From Candidatus Gastranaerophilales bacterium (GTDB lineage Bacteria; Cyanobacteriota; Vampirovibrionia; Gastranaerophilales; Gastranaerophilaceae): a stretch of 64,000 bases of DNA. Both the position numbers and the translations under genes were made by a program. Position 1 is the stretch's first letter. Each line of letters starts with the position of its first letter. The notes below the pieces were generated by a model that had not been told where the DNA came from, did not search any database, and worked only from the letters and a program-made list of their open reading frames with translations. Shown here piece after piece: positions 40,175 through 48,658 of this stretch. The DNA lies in the NCBI GenBank assembly GCA_900769645.1, contig CAAGHI010000017.1:1-64000 (forward strand). The letters run 5' to 3'.

Positions 40175-41272
40175 TTATTTCTCTTTACAACTTTTCTTTC
40201 CGTTCCAATTCAAATCTTTGCAATGCAAATAATCCATGTTTTCGTTGAATAAAACCCACGCAGTACAAGCAGTTCCCTGCATGTCTGTTTTATTATTTAA
40301 GCAAGCTGTATAAAAATTATAATTCCATGATGCTTCCATGCCGCTTGGCACAATTGCTTTATCTGTCACATAAAATCGAAAATGATCTTTCCCATAAGTA
40401 TTTGGACCTAATTTCCCATTAACATCGACATGAACTGCCCCATAAATCTTGCCATAACCGTCCATTATAAATGGATCTAAACTTTGCGTGTCAATCAAAA
40501 ATCCATCAGCTAACATTGCAGTTGCAAAAGGCTTAGAGTTGTTGATATTGTAGTGTAAGCCTCCTGACAAGTCTTTGTATACAGCATCTGGGTAACAACC
40601 TTTATTCCGTCCACAAAATTTTGTAATTTTTAGGTACGGTGCCCACGCATTAATAAGATTTTCTGCCCCCTGTACATCTAAAAATCCTCCTAAATTCCAA
40701 TTGTCAGGAGTTCCTTTTTCTTCTATTGCTTGCAAATGTGCCTGAGAAATTATTGAATAAAACTTTTTGACTTTGGCAATTGTCGCTTTTTCTTGATAGT
40801 TTGAAATAACGGTTGGAAGAGTCAGGGCTGCAACAACACTGATAATGCCCAAAGTAATTAGCACCTCTGCGAGAGTGAAGACGGCTTTTTTAAGTGAATG
40901 GTGAGTAGCTGTAGGTCGGATTTGCCAATCCGACAACGAAACTAATTTAGATGCAATGATACCAAGAGGCATAGATGCATGGTCTGTTTCGATTAAACTA
41001 TTTTTCTTTCCTTGCAACGATATTGAATTATTATCTTGAGCCGTTACACTAACCTCTCCGAGGGTAGAGGTCGCAGTTCTTTGCGAACTTTTGTGAGCAT
41101 TAGAAATGCGGGAGAGGGGTATGCTACGCACGTAGCCCTCTGTAACGACATTCATTCCTCCTTCAAATATTGGTGTGGAGTAATTATTATTTTGCTTAAC
41201 CCCTCTCTCGTATCTGTAACTCGCTATGCTCGAACAGCTACTCTCTCTCCCTAGGAGAGAGGTGCGTAACAA
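40175..41272 (-). CDS. type IV pilin-like/pseudopilin protein with a repeat-encoded N-terminal extension
   Basis: Residues 132 onward (from about 40879) form a class III signal: LKKAVFTLAEVLITLGII, where a prepilin peptidase would cut before FTLAE, then a hydrophobic helix and a globular Cys-containing domain (ITKFCGRNKGCYPD, CLNNKTDMQGTACTAW). FTLAEVLITLG proteins are very common in gut Melainabacteria. The first 131 residues are unlike any leader. They are translated from repeat DNA: a REP at 40911-40934, a 60-bp unit near 41118, and CTCTCTCCC segments. No ATG stands next to KKAVF. Either the original start was destroyed, or a long leader is really made. Downstream is a terminator shared with ctpA. 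Confidence 0.75.
   Translation of the reverse strand: MLRTSLLGRESSCSSIASYRYERGVKQNNNYSTPIFEGGMNVVTEGYVRSIPLSRISNAHKSSQRTATSTLGEVSVTAQDNNSISLQGKKNSLIETDHASMPLGIIASKLVSLSDWQIRPTATHHSLKKAVFTLAEVLITLGIISVVAALTLPTVISNYQEKATIAKVKKFYSIISQAHLQAIEEKGTPDNWNLGGFLDVQGAENLINAWAPYLKITKFCGRNKGCYPDAVYKDLSGGLHYNINNSKPFATAMLADGFLIDTQSLDPFIMDGYGKIYGAVHVDVNGKLGPNTYGKDHFRFYVTDKAIVPSGMEASWNYNFYTACLNNKTDMQGTACTAWVLFNENMDYLHCKDLNWNGKKSCKEK
40900..41270. repeat. repeat modules inside the 5' part of the pilin reading frame
   Basis: TAAGTGAATGGTGAGTAGC, REP 40911-40934 (GTAG, GTCGGATT/AATCCGAC), GAGGGTAGAGGTCGCAG, a 60-bp-type unit at about 41118-41177 (TGCTACGCACGTAGCCCTC), and ACTCTCTCTCCC with GGAGAGAGGTGCG near 41240-41270. 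The CTCTCCC part is shared with 47120-47160. Confidence 0.75.
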
Positions 41273-41371
41273 ATTATCTTCTTATATAACAGACTTTGCC
41301 TCTTCGTCTCTATGCTTCTTGGCATCTAAAAGCTTAGCTGCTTTATCAATTTGTACGTCTAAATCTCCATT

Positions 41372-41381
41372 GGGGGGGGGG
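41372..41381. repeat. G10 homopolymer
   Basis: Ten consecutive G, about 100 bp upstream of the pilin reading frame, next to a TTGCCTCTTCGTCTC word module (41300-41345). The 274-bp gap contains no gene. Confidence 0.8.
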
Positions 41382-41483
41382 CAATCCTTGACTTATTATT
41401 AAACATTTTATGCCTCTTTCTTCTTAATTATAGTTTAATTATTTATTATAATTAGAGTTTTGTCAATATTTCATTGCAACATA

Positions 41484-41519
41484 CAAAAAACAAGAGCCGC
41501 CAAAATGAGCGACTCTTGT
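41484..41519 (-). terminator. rho-independent terminator of the HEAT-repeat gene
   Basis: On the minus strand ACAAGAGTCGC and GCGGCTCTTGT pair (one G-U) around TCATTTTG, followed by TTTTTTGTAT. Confidence 0.82.
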
Positions 41520-41546
41520 CTTAATCCTTTTTGTTATCTTATACAA

Positions 41547-42404
41547 CTAAAATGTTGCAGCAGGTTTCTTTTGAGCTGTTGCACCAGGGATTGATTGCCA
41601 GTTTGCAGCCATGATTTTTTTGAATGATTTCAAAGCTGTATCTTCAAGTTCACCAAGTTCTTCAGCTTCCATAATCAATTCTCTCAACGGCAACAATGCT
41701 CTTTGATCTCTAAGAACGCCCAATGCTGCTGCTGCACCTGCTCTAACAAGTTCGTTTTCGCTGCGGTTTTTCATAACATCAATCAATGCTGGAACTGCTT
41801 TTGTATCGTTCAATTTACCCAATGATGTTACAGCATAAATTCTAACGTTTACCCATTCGTCATACAACATATTGATAACTTTATCAACAGCTTTTTTGTT
41901 ACCGATTTCACCCAAAGCACGAGTTGCGTCACATCTTACGTTTACTTTTTCGTGATCCAATGAATCAATCAAAGCGTCTGTCGCAACATCACCGATTTCA
42001 ATCAAAGCATCTGTTGCAGTAATACAAACTTGTGGGTTTTCATCGTTCAAAGCTTCAACAAGTGGTTCAACAACGATTTCGCCGCCCAAACGTCCCAAAG
42101 CACGAGCTGCACGAACTCTTACGTCAACGTTTCGATCTTCACGAAGAGATTCAATCAAGTGTACTGTTGCTTTTGAATCGCCAAGTTCGCCCAAAGCACG
42201 AGCTGCATATAATCTTACTGATCCGTTTTTATCATGTTTTAATACGTCAATTAATGGTTCAACTGCTTTTGAATCGCCCATTTCTCCAAGAACACGAGCT
42301 GCATTATATCTAACTTTTTCAGAATTACTTGTTTTCAAATCTACCAATAATTCGTCAAAAGATTTTTTTGTTTGTTTTTTCTTGCTGTTCACACTAATTG
42401 TCAT
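41547..42404 (-). CDS. HEAT-repeat protein (PBS-lyase-like repeats)
   Basis: A 285-residue alpha-solenoid of about seven 31-residue HEAT repeats (AVEPLIDVLKHDKNGSVRLY, AARALGELGDSKATVHLIES, AARALGRLGGEIVVEPLVEA and so on). These repeats are those of the cyanobacterial phycobilin lyase and scaffold families, although no phycobilisome is expected here; in non-photosynthetic relatives such proteins act as binding scaffolds. The last 45 residues are less regular and end PGATAQKKPAATF. TTGGAGGA precedes ATG. An intrinsic terminator follows. Confidence 0.88.
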   Translation of the reverse strand: MTISVNSKKKQTKKSFDELLVDLKTSNSEKVRYNAARVLGEMGDSKAVEPLIDVLKHDKNGSVRLYAARALGELGDSKATVHLIESLREDRNVDVRVRAARALGRLGGEIVVEPLVEALNDENPQVCITATDALIEIGDVATDALIDSLDHEKVNVRCDATRALGEIGNKKAVDKVINMLYDEWVNVRIYAVTSLGKLNDTKAVPALIDVMKNRSENELVRAGAAAALGVLRDQRALLPLRELIMEAEELGELEDTALKSFKKIMAANWQSIPGATAQKKPAATF

Positions 42405-42716
42405 TAAGTTTCCTCCAACACAATATTCAAATTCTACACCTACTCATATATTAAAAATTTTGAGAATTAAATATTGCCTTTTTTACCTACTTATATTAAT
42501 TTTTATTAACATTATTTTCTTTTACTGATAAGTGCAGCCACGAGTTAAATTTTTGTTTAAGGGTAAAACTAACACTTTATATTACCAATATAACATATAT
42601 TTCAAATTTTGTCTTGATCATGGACAAAATAAATCCTCAAAACAGCTTTTGTTTTTTTAATAATTAGCGTCTTTCAAATATAGCTTAACAAAAATTGTAA
42701 TAAAAATTCACAATTA
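42405..42716. promoter_or_regulatory. AT-rich gap with HEAT-gene promoter region and an 8-bp inverted repeat
   Basis: This 312-bp gap shows no coding frame. ATTTTGTC/GACAAAAT (42606-42613 and 42623-42630) is a perfect inverted repeat with a 9-nt centre, a possible operator. TAGAAT and other -10-like sites lie within 60 bp upstream of the HEAT gene on the minus strand. None of the word or REP repeats is present. Confidence 0.35.
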
Positions 42717-44375
42717 TTACTCTCCAGAGATAGTAATAACAAACTCGCTACCCTTGCCAACCTCACTATTTACAGTAATTTTGCCTTTATGTTTTTCAAT
42801 AATCTTTGAACAAATAGCGAGTCCGAGTCCTGTTCCAACCCCAATTCCTTTGGTTGTAAAACCAGCGGAAAATATCTTGTTGAGCTGATTTTGCGGAATT
42901 CCTTTGCCGGTATCTTTTATCTTTACAACAAGGTGTTTATCTGCGTATTCAGTTGTGATTGTAATCGTTCCTTGTCCCTCGATTGCTTGGCATGCATTAA
43001 CTAAAATGTTTGTAAACACCTGATTGAGCATGTTCGGAAAGCATTTGATAGTCGGGATTTCGCTGTAATTTTTCACAATATTAATTCGGTTTTTTATTTC
43101 GTGGCGAATAAGTTCCAGCGTCAAATCGAGTTCTTTATTAATATCCGCCTCTTGAAGTTCTGCCTCGTCCAAACGTACAAATTTTTTGAGCGAAGTTACG
43201 ATGTTGCTAATTCGATTTACAGCCTCTTTGTCAATCTCATTTATGTCGGTCAACATCTCTTTCAAATCCTTGTCTTGTATTGAGCCAAGCAGCTTTGCGA
43301 CTATTCCGTTATTCGATTTTATTGAGGCAACAGGGGTATTAATTTCGTGTGCAACGCCCGCTACGAGTTGGCCAAGGGACGCCATTTTTTCAGAATTTAT
43401 CAGTTGAATTTGTGTTTCTTTCAACTCTTTCATAGCGTTTTTAAGCTCTTTTACGGTTTGAATATTCTTTTGATAAAGTTCTGCACGAGTGATTGCGTTG
43501 GACAATTGAGAAGAAATAGCGTCCAAAATTTCGATTTCTTCATTAAGTTCTCGCTTCTGATAACTGAGTAAAACTATGACTCCCATTAGGTTTTGCATGT
43601 GATGAACCGGAATTATAATTCTCAGCACCGGTTCTTTAAACGGTTTTGCACCAACATATTCTATCAAAGAATTTGATATCGCAATCTCTTTTCTACCAAT
43701 AGTTTCCGCCGTATTATCGTCAAAGTTTATCAAGACTTTTTTCTTAGATTTCTTTTCTCCATAAACCTCGTCTATCTCAAATTGGCGTCCGTTCGCTTTA
43801 GCATAATACGCCTTGTAAGCACCAAACATTATTGCAAGTTCTTTGAGTGCTGATTGTAGAATTTGTGAAAGGTCAATGCTTTCTCTTATATTATTGGAAA
43901 CCTTGTTTATGAGGGCAATTCGGATAGCTTGGCTTTGAGCTTTTTGTTTGATTTTTTGTAAATCTTCGTTTTCTTCAAGAAGTTCGTTGATTTTTGCTTT
44001 TAATTTTTCGTTTTCATCATAAACATCATTCAGACGATTTTGTGCACTTACATCTGTGAAAAATATTATGGTGTAGCCACCTTTTTTTATGGCCTGAAGA
44101 TCATAATAATAAATTCGATTTAGTTCAGATTGGTAAGAAATTCTTGCAAAAAAATCCTCTTTCGACACCACTGCATGATAGATGGGAGAATAGATTTCGA
44201 TGTTTTCAGAATTCAACGGACAGATGTCAAAACTTGAATGGTGCGAAAGTTTTTTTAGATTAGTAAAGTCTTTAAACCATCTTTTGAAAGTGTGGTTTTT
44301 GTACACGACTTCGTGCTTTTTGTTGAGCACTAAAACGGCATCTCTGAATTGTCTAAAAAAATCAAACTTCTTCAT
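42717..44375 (-). CDS. cytosolic sensor histidine kinase (PAS-like, coiled coil, GAF)
   Basis: The 552-residue kinase has a PAS-like N-terminus (FRDAVLVLNKKHEVVYKN), a coiled coil (about 117-150), a GAF-like domain (about 165-300), a second coiled coil, the H-box GQLVAGVAHEINTP with phospho-acceptor His343, and a HATPase domain with NACQAI, DTGKGIP and TGLGLAICSKII. No transmembrane segment, so the signal is internal. No response regulator is adjacent. ATG 44375 is chosen over the upstream start 54 nt before: TATAAT (44382-44387 minus strand) sits exactly 6 nt before it. Divergent from the GH57 gene. Confidence 0.9.
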   Translation of the reverse strand: MKKFDFFRQFRDAVLVLNKKHEVVYKNHTFKRWFKDFTNLKKLSHHSSFDICPLNSENIEIYSPIYHAVVSKEDFFARISYQSELNRIYYYDLQAIKKGGYTIIFFTDVSAQNRLNDVYDENEKLKAKINELLEENEDLQKIKQKAQSQAIRIALINKVSNNIRESIDLSQILQSALKELAIMFGAYKAYYAKANGRQFEIDEVYGEKKSKKKVLINFDDNTAETIGRKEIAISNSLIEYVGAKPFKEPVLRIIIPVHHMQNLMGVIVLLSYQKRELNEEIEILDAISSQLSNAITRAELYQKNIQTVKELKNAMKELKETQIQLINSEKMASLGQLVAGVAHEINTPVASIKSNNGIVAKLLGSIQDKDLKEMLTDINEIDKEAVNRISNIVTSLKKFVRLDEAELQEADINKELDLTLELIRHEIKNRINIVKNYSEIPTIKCFPNMLNQVFTNILVNACQAIEGQGTITITTEYADKHLVVKIKDTGKGIPQNQLNKIFSAGFTTKGIGVGTGLGLAICSKIIEKHKGKITVNSEVGKGSEFVITISGE

Positions 44376-44381
44376 ATATAT

Positions 44382-44387
44382 ATTATA
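44382..44387 (-). promoter_or_regulatory. -10 element of leaderless histidine kinase gene
   Basis: TATAAT ends 6 nt before ATG 44375; TTGCCC lies 17 bp upstream (44405-44410). Confidence 0.65.
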
Positions 44388-44528
44388 TTTTATTGTAGCA
44401 ATCGGGGCAATTTGTAAATTTCTCGGCACATAATGTTTGTAAACTACTATATTTTTTATTATTGTGATGGTATAATACTTTTAGCGAGTAGTGGAAAATT
44501 TTAGACTAAGAATAAAGAAAAAGATTTT

Positions 44529-46748
44529 ATGGCAGCACAGACAAAAAAATTATCTATAGCATTCTATTGGCACATGCATCAGCCGGTTTATCAATTGACG
44601 CCGACGGGCGACTATTTGATGCCTTGGACAAGACTTCACGCAGTAAAAGATTATCTTGATATGTTGGTAATTTTGGACAAATTCAAAAATATCAAGCTTA
44701 ACTTTAATCTTGTTCCGGTTTTGTTGGACGAGTTGATTGATTACGGCGAAAACGGAATGCACGATATACATTCAAGGCTTACGGTTACTGATGTAAAAGA
44801 CTTGAACGATGATGACAAAGAGTTTATTATAAATAATTTTTTTGATGCGAATTATCATTCAATGATTTTGCCGCATGATGAATTTAATCGACTTTATCAA
44901 AAAGCTCAACAAAATGCATCGAATGATATTGATATTTTTACAGAGCAGGAATATTCAGATTTGATGGCACTTTTCAACCTTGTTTGGTTTGATCCGATTT
45001 ATCAAAGTAGGTATCCTGAGTTGAAAAAACTTCTCAAAAAAGGAAAAAATTATTCGCTAGAGGACAGAATTAGGATAATTGAGCTTCAGCGAGAAATTAT
45101 CAGGCAAATTATTCCGACATATAAAAAATATATTGAAGATGGGAAAATAGAAGTTACGACAAGTCCTTATTATCACCCGATTTTGCCGATTTTGCTTGAC
45201 GAAACAGAGATTAAAAAAGCACAGTATAAAGATTTTCCAACCAACTTGAACATGAAGGAAGATGCTAAAATCCAGACAAAACAAGCGTTAGACAGAATGG
45301 AAGAGTTGCTTGGCGCTAGACCAAAGGGAATTTGGCCGTCTGAACAGTGTATAAGCCCTCGTGTTATGGCAATGTTCAAGGATTTGGGTGTAAAATGGAC
45401 GATTTCTGATGAAGGTGTTCTGTCAAACTCTATAAAGTTTGAATTTGTGCGAGATTTTAGAGGATATTTGGAAGATCCATACCACTTGATGAAGTCGTAT
45501 AATTATGAAGGCGTGGATATAATTTTCCGTGACGCAATGTTGCCAAACCTTATCGGCTTTGAGTACCAAAACCATTCAGCAGAGGGCTCTGCAAACGATT
45601 TGTATGACAGAATTAAAGTTGCACAAGACAAACTTTTGTCATCTCCGGACGATTGCCATTTGTTGACAATTGCAATGGACGGTGAAAATTGTTGGGAAAA
45701 TTACGCACAAGACGGTGAGGAATTCTTGTCAAAAATCTATTCTCTAATTGAAAATGATCCGACTTTGGAAACTGTTTTAATAAGCGATTATTTGGAAAAA
45801 GATACTCCAAAACCGTTGACAAAATTGAGTTCTGGCTCTTGGGTAAATCGAAACTTTAAATTGTGGATTGATGAGCCGATTAAAAATCTTGCTTGGTCAT
45901 ATTTGAAACAAGTTCACGACGATTTTCAAAAGTTTACGGAAGAAAATCCGACAAATCCAAACCTTGAAGCAGCAAGACGAGAATTGTTTATTTGTGAAGG
46001 CAGTGACTGGTTTTGGTGGTATGGTGAGCCAAACGATTCCGGACGTGACAACATTTTCGACTTTATTTATAGAGAACATTTGAAAAACGTCTACAAATTC
46101 TTAGGAATTGAACCGCCTGAATACCTTGACACACCGTTGTTGTCTGCTATTTCAAAACCGTCAAGATATCCAAAAGGTGAATTTACACCAAATATTGATG
46201 GTAAAGATGATGACTTGTGGCTAAATGCAGGCAGTATCAAAATTCCGGACGGTCCTGTGCTTAAAGAAAACAAGTTTTATGACAGGATTTGTTTTGGTTA
46301 CGACAAAGACAATTTGTATTTGAGATTTTATATAAATGAATTTGCCAAGGAGTCGCTCAGTGCGCTTAAACAGGTAAATCAGATGTATATTTATATGCGA
46401 AATCAGGACAGAAAACAATCGCTTTCGCCGATTAGAATTGTGCAAAAACAGGAAAATATTCTGCCGATTTCTAAAGAAAAATTCCATCAAGAACTGCAAA
46501 TTTCAATTTACGATGGTGAAATTAACCTTGTTCGACTTGTAAAAGCAATTCCGAATAATTTGTGGGTAATTGCTTCACCTAAGAACATAAAAGCAGTCTA
46601 CGGCGATGTTGTAGATGTTAGTATTCCATTTGATGATTTGGAAATTAATGTTGGCGATACGCTCGAATTCCTTTTTGTAAATGCGAATTACGGTGTGAAA
46701 GACTACTTTGTTCCGAACGAAATGTTGCTCACAATAACCAGAATGTAA
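44529..46748 (+). CDS. glycoside hydrolase family 57 enzyme (alpha-amylase/amylopullulanase-like)
   Basis: A 739-residue enzyme. FYWHMHQPVY (H15, H17) opens the GH57 barrel; RPKGIWPSEQCISP provides the predicted nucleophile Glu272 and TIAMDGENCWENY the acid/base Asp384. The C-terminal 200 residues are beta-rich (ICFGYDKDNLYLRFYINEF) and may bind glucan. No signal peptide, so it probably works on intracellular glycogen or oligosaccharide. A TGG-TATAAT (44471-44476) gives a leader of about 45 nt with a weak AAGAAAAAG ribosome site. The divergent kinase gene starts 150 bp away. Confidence 0.9.
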   Translation: MAAQTKKLSIAFYWHMHQPVYQLTPTGDYLMPWTRLHAVKDYLDMLVILDKFKNIKLNFNLVPVLLDELIDYGENGMHDIHSRLTVTDVKDLNDDDKEFIINNFFDANYHSMILPHDEFNRLYQKAQQNASNDIDIFTEQEYSDLMALFNLVWFDPIYQSRYPELKKLLKKGKNYSLEDRIRIIELQREIIRQIIPTYKKYIEDGKIEVTTSPYYHPILPILLDETEIKKAQYKDFPTNLNMKEDAKIQTKQALDRMEELLGARPKGIWPSEQCISPRVMAMFKDLGVKWTISDEGVLSNSIKFEFVRDFRGYLEDPYHLMKSYNYEGVDIIFRDAMLPNLIGFEYQNHSAEGSANDLYDRIKVAQDKLLSSPDDCHLLTIAMDGENCWENYAQDGEEFLSKIYSLIENDPTLETVLISDYLEKDTPKPLTKLSSGSWVNRNFKLWIDEPIKNLAWSYLKQVHDDFQKFTEENPTNPNLEAARRELFICEGSDWFWWYGEPNDSGRDNIFDFIYREHLKNVYKFLGIEPPEYLDTPLLSAISKPSRYPKGEFTPNIDGKDDDLWLNAGSIKIPDGPVLKENKFYDRICFGYDKDNLYLRFYINEFAKESLSALKQVNQMYIYMRNQDRKQSLSPIRIVQKQENILPISKEKFHQELQISIYDGEINLVRLVKAIPNNLWVIASPKNIKAVYGDVVDVSIPFDDLEINVGDTLEFLFVNANYGVKDYFVPNEMLLTITRM

Positions 46749-46827
46749 CAAATTCTTAATATAATATATAAAAAAGCTAAAGTTTTTTTTATGTTTGACG
46801 TTAAGAGAGATACAAAGGAAATTATAT

Positions 46828-46995
46828 ATGGTTGATTTTAATTCTGACATACCTAATGGACGTCCACAATTGGACGCAAATTACTGGAAAAATTTACACA
46901 AACCTGAACCGCAAAATGGCGGAGTGTTTGATGTAAACACAAATTTCGCCTTGAAAGACTTGTCTGATATTTCAGTTTTTAAAGGCAAAAGGTAG
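46828..46995 (+). CDS. small hypothetical protein, 55 residues
   Basis: MVDFNSDIPNGRPQLDANYW then NLHKPEPQNGGVFDVNTNFA is a Pro/Asn-rich, probably extended protein of unknown function. AAAGGA lies before ATG 46828; a longer frame from 46795 has no ribosome site. TATAAT-like ATATAATATA lies 60 bp upstream, and a strong terminator follows at 47037, so it is an independent unit. Confidence 0.68.
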   Translation: MVDFNSDIPNGRPQLDANYWKNLHKPEPQNGGVFDVNTNFALKDLSDISVFKGKR

Positions 46996-47036
46996 ATTTA
47001 TTTCCTCTCTTTTCTTGTGTCAAAAAATTTATAAAA

Positions 47037-47070
47037 AAGAACCTTCGAAATCTCTGCGAAGGTTCTTTTT
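47037..47070 (+). terminator. rho-independent terminator
   Basis: AAGAACCTTCG and CGAAGGTTCTT pair perfectly with a 9-nt loop and T run. Confidence 0.9.
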
Positions 47071-47092
47071 ATTTTGATATTGTGCTAATGAA

Positions 47093-47222
47093 GTTGGGCA
47101 AGTGTGCCCAACCTACTATCTCCCCCTCGCTCTAGCAGGGAGAGGGTAGAATTTGTTAATGAGCTAAGGCGAATTTACAAATTCGGGTGAGGGGTTCAAG
47201 CTATTCATAAGGTGTAATTTTT
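47093..47222. repeat. inverted REP plus CTCCCC module
   Basis: REP on the minus strand at 47093-47116 (GTTGGGCA/TGCCCAAC, CTAC), then CTCCCCCTCGCTCTAGCAGG, GAGAGGGTAGAA and GAGGGGTTCAAG pieces related to those inside the pilin frame. Confidence 0.75.
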
Positions 47223-47236
47223 CGCTCCAAACTCCC

Positions 47237-47674
47237 TTATTTTCCGGTTGAGCCAAAACCGCCTTCTCCACGAGAAGTTTCTGAAAGTTCCACTGCAACT
47301 TTGATTTCAGCTTGTTCAACACGTGCAATTACCATCTGTGCAATTCTTTCGTCCGGTTGAATTGTGTAAGCTTCGTTTGAAACATTCACGATAGGTACAC
47401 AAACTTCTCCCCTGTAATCTTCGTCAATTGTACCGATACAGTTGATTAATGTAATTCCGTGTTTGATGGATAAACCAGAACGTGGTCTGACTTGAGCTTC
47501 ATAGCCGTGTTCAAGCTCGATTTTCAAACCTGTTGGGATAAGTTTTCTCTCCAACGGTTGCAAAGTAATCGGTTCAGAAATTGCGGCACACAAGTCCATT
47601 CCGGCAGCACCTTCAGTCTTGTATTCCGGCAAAAACTTGTTATGTGGTAATCTTTCAATTTTCAATACTGTCAT
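47237..47674 (-). CDS. dut: deoxyuridine 5'-triphosphate nucleotidohydrolase
   Basis: Trimeric dUTPase of 145 residues that hydrolyses dUTP to dUMP and keeps uracil out of DNA. All five motifs are present: AGMDLCAAI, RPRSGLSIKHGI, GTIDEDYRGE, ERIAQMVIA and RGEGGFGSTGK. ATG 47674 is chosen because AAAGGA lies just upstream and the phosphoesterase stop is 20 bp away; the longer frame starting 27 nt upstream overlaps that stop. It probably forms an operon with the phosphoesterase gene. Confidence 0.95.
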   Translation of the reverse strand: MTVLKIERLPHNKFLPEYKTEGAAGMDLCAAISEPITLQPLERKLIPTGLKIELEHGYEAQVRPRSGLSIKHGITLINCIGTIDEDYRGEVCVPIVNVSNEAYTIQPDERIAQMVIARVEQAEIKVAVELSETSRGEGGFGSTGK

Positions 47675-47693
47675 TATAATTCCTTTCTTTTTG

Positions 47694-48458
47694 TTACTCA
47701 AATTCTATCACAACGATTTCTGGAGGACAATTAAATCGTATCGGCAAAATGCTTGTGCCAAGTCCTTTTGTGGTATATATTTTTCTGTTGTGGTCAAGCA
47801 AAAATCCGTTTGCATATTTTTTCCCATAAGCTGATGGCACCGTAATTGCACCATTCAACCTGATTTGTCCGCCATGAAGATGACCGGCAAGGGTTAGATT
47901 AACTGTTTCCGGAACTTTTGGCATGATATCAGGTGTGTGAGTCAAAAGAATTACAGGTTTGTCAGCTCCAGTAAGGGCTTTTTCAACATCTGTCGTGCCT
48001 GTTTGAAGGTCATCAACTCCGGCTATGCAAAACTTTTCCAAGCAAATATTATTGTTAAATAAAACTTTTATATTATTTTTCTCTAACTCTGAAATAACTT
48101 CCTCTTTGCCTTGCCAGCCATCATGGTTCCCGACAACTGCAAAAGTGCCGTATTTAGAGTTTAAATTTGATAATTCAAGTGCGATTTTGCTAATCGGAAG
48201 CGACTGACCTTTTTTGTGTCCGCTTACATAATCCCCTCCGAGCAAGATTATATCAGGATTTTGTTCGTTAATCTTTTTTATAATTCGTTTAAGTCGAAGA
48301 GTCTCGAGAGGTTTTATATGGAAATCCGATGCAAAAACGAGTTTCAAGCCTTTTAGGCTTTTATCTTGTATAATCAAACGTTTTACGGTCAAAATATTTG
48401 GCTCCACAAAGACCGACCAAATTATAATTAATAATAAAAAAAGAATAATATATTTCAT
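47694..48458 (-). CDS. membrane-anchored metallophosphoesterase (YkuE/YaeI-like)
   Basis: The 254-residue protein has an N-terminal membrane helix (KYIILFLLLIIIWSVFV) and a calcineurin-like core: VFASDFHI, LLGGDYVSG, VVGNHDGW, LLTHTPDIM and LAGHLHGGQIRL, which supply the two-metal ligands. Relatives hydrolyse phospholipid or UDP-sugar lipid headgroups; with lpxA divergent next door, a role in lipid A or membrane lipid processing is possible but not shown. Leaderless start predicted: TACAAT (48465-48470 minus strand) 6 nt before ATG. dut follows 20 bp downstream. Confidence 0.88.
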   Translation of the reverse strand: MKYIILFLLLIIIWSVFVEPNILTVKRLIIQDKSLKGLKLVFASDFHIKPLETLRLKRIIKKINEQNPDIILLGGDYVSGHKKGQSLPISKIALELSNLNSKYGTFAVVGNHDGWQGKEEVISELEKNNIKVLFNNNICLEKFCIAGVDDLQTGTTDVEKALTGADKPVILLTHTPDIMPKVPETVNLTLAGHLHGGQIRLNGAITVPSAYGKKYANGFLLDHNRKIYTTKGLGTSILPIRFNCPPEIVVIEFE

Positions 48459-48464
48459 AGGTTG

Positions 48465-48470
48465 ATTGTA
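48465..48470 (-). promoter_or_regulatory. -10 element of leaderless phosphoesterase gene
   Basis: TACAAT on the minus strand, 6 nt before ATG 48458. Confidence 0.6.
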
Positions 48471-48492
48471 CTACAAATAAGTGAAGATATAA

Positions 48493-48565
48493 AAGTCGAT
48501 AGGACGATAAGTTCGTTACAAAAGCGGTTAAGCAGCTAGGAAGCGAGGCAGCTAGGTTTTTAGAT
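48493..48565. repeat. two word arrays in tandem
   Basis: AAGTCGATAGGACGATAAG with TTCGTTACA (to about 48520), then GCGGTTAAGCAGCTAGG and AAGCGAGGCAGCTAGG. The second array matches the arm at 17092-17125. Confidence 0.75.
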
Positions 48566-48658
48566 ATTAAAATAATATAAAATTTTTGAACTCTTTCAAG
48601 GTTTGTACTATAATTGTACTTATAGTTATAGTTAGAAGAAAGGGTAAAAGGTAAAAAA

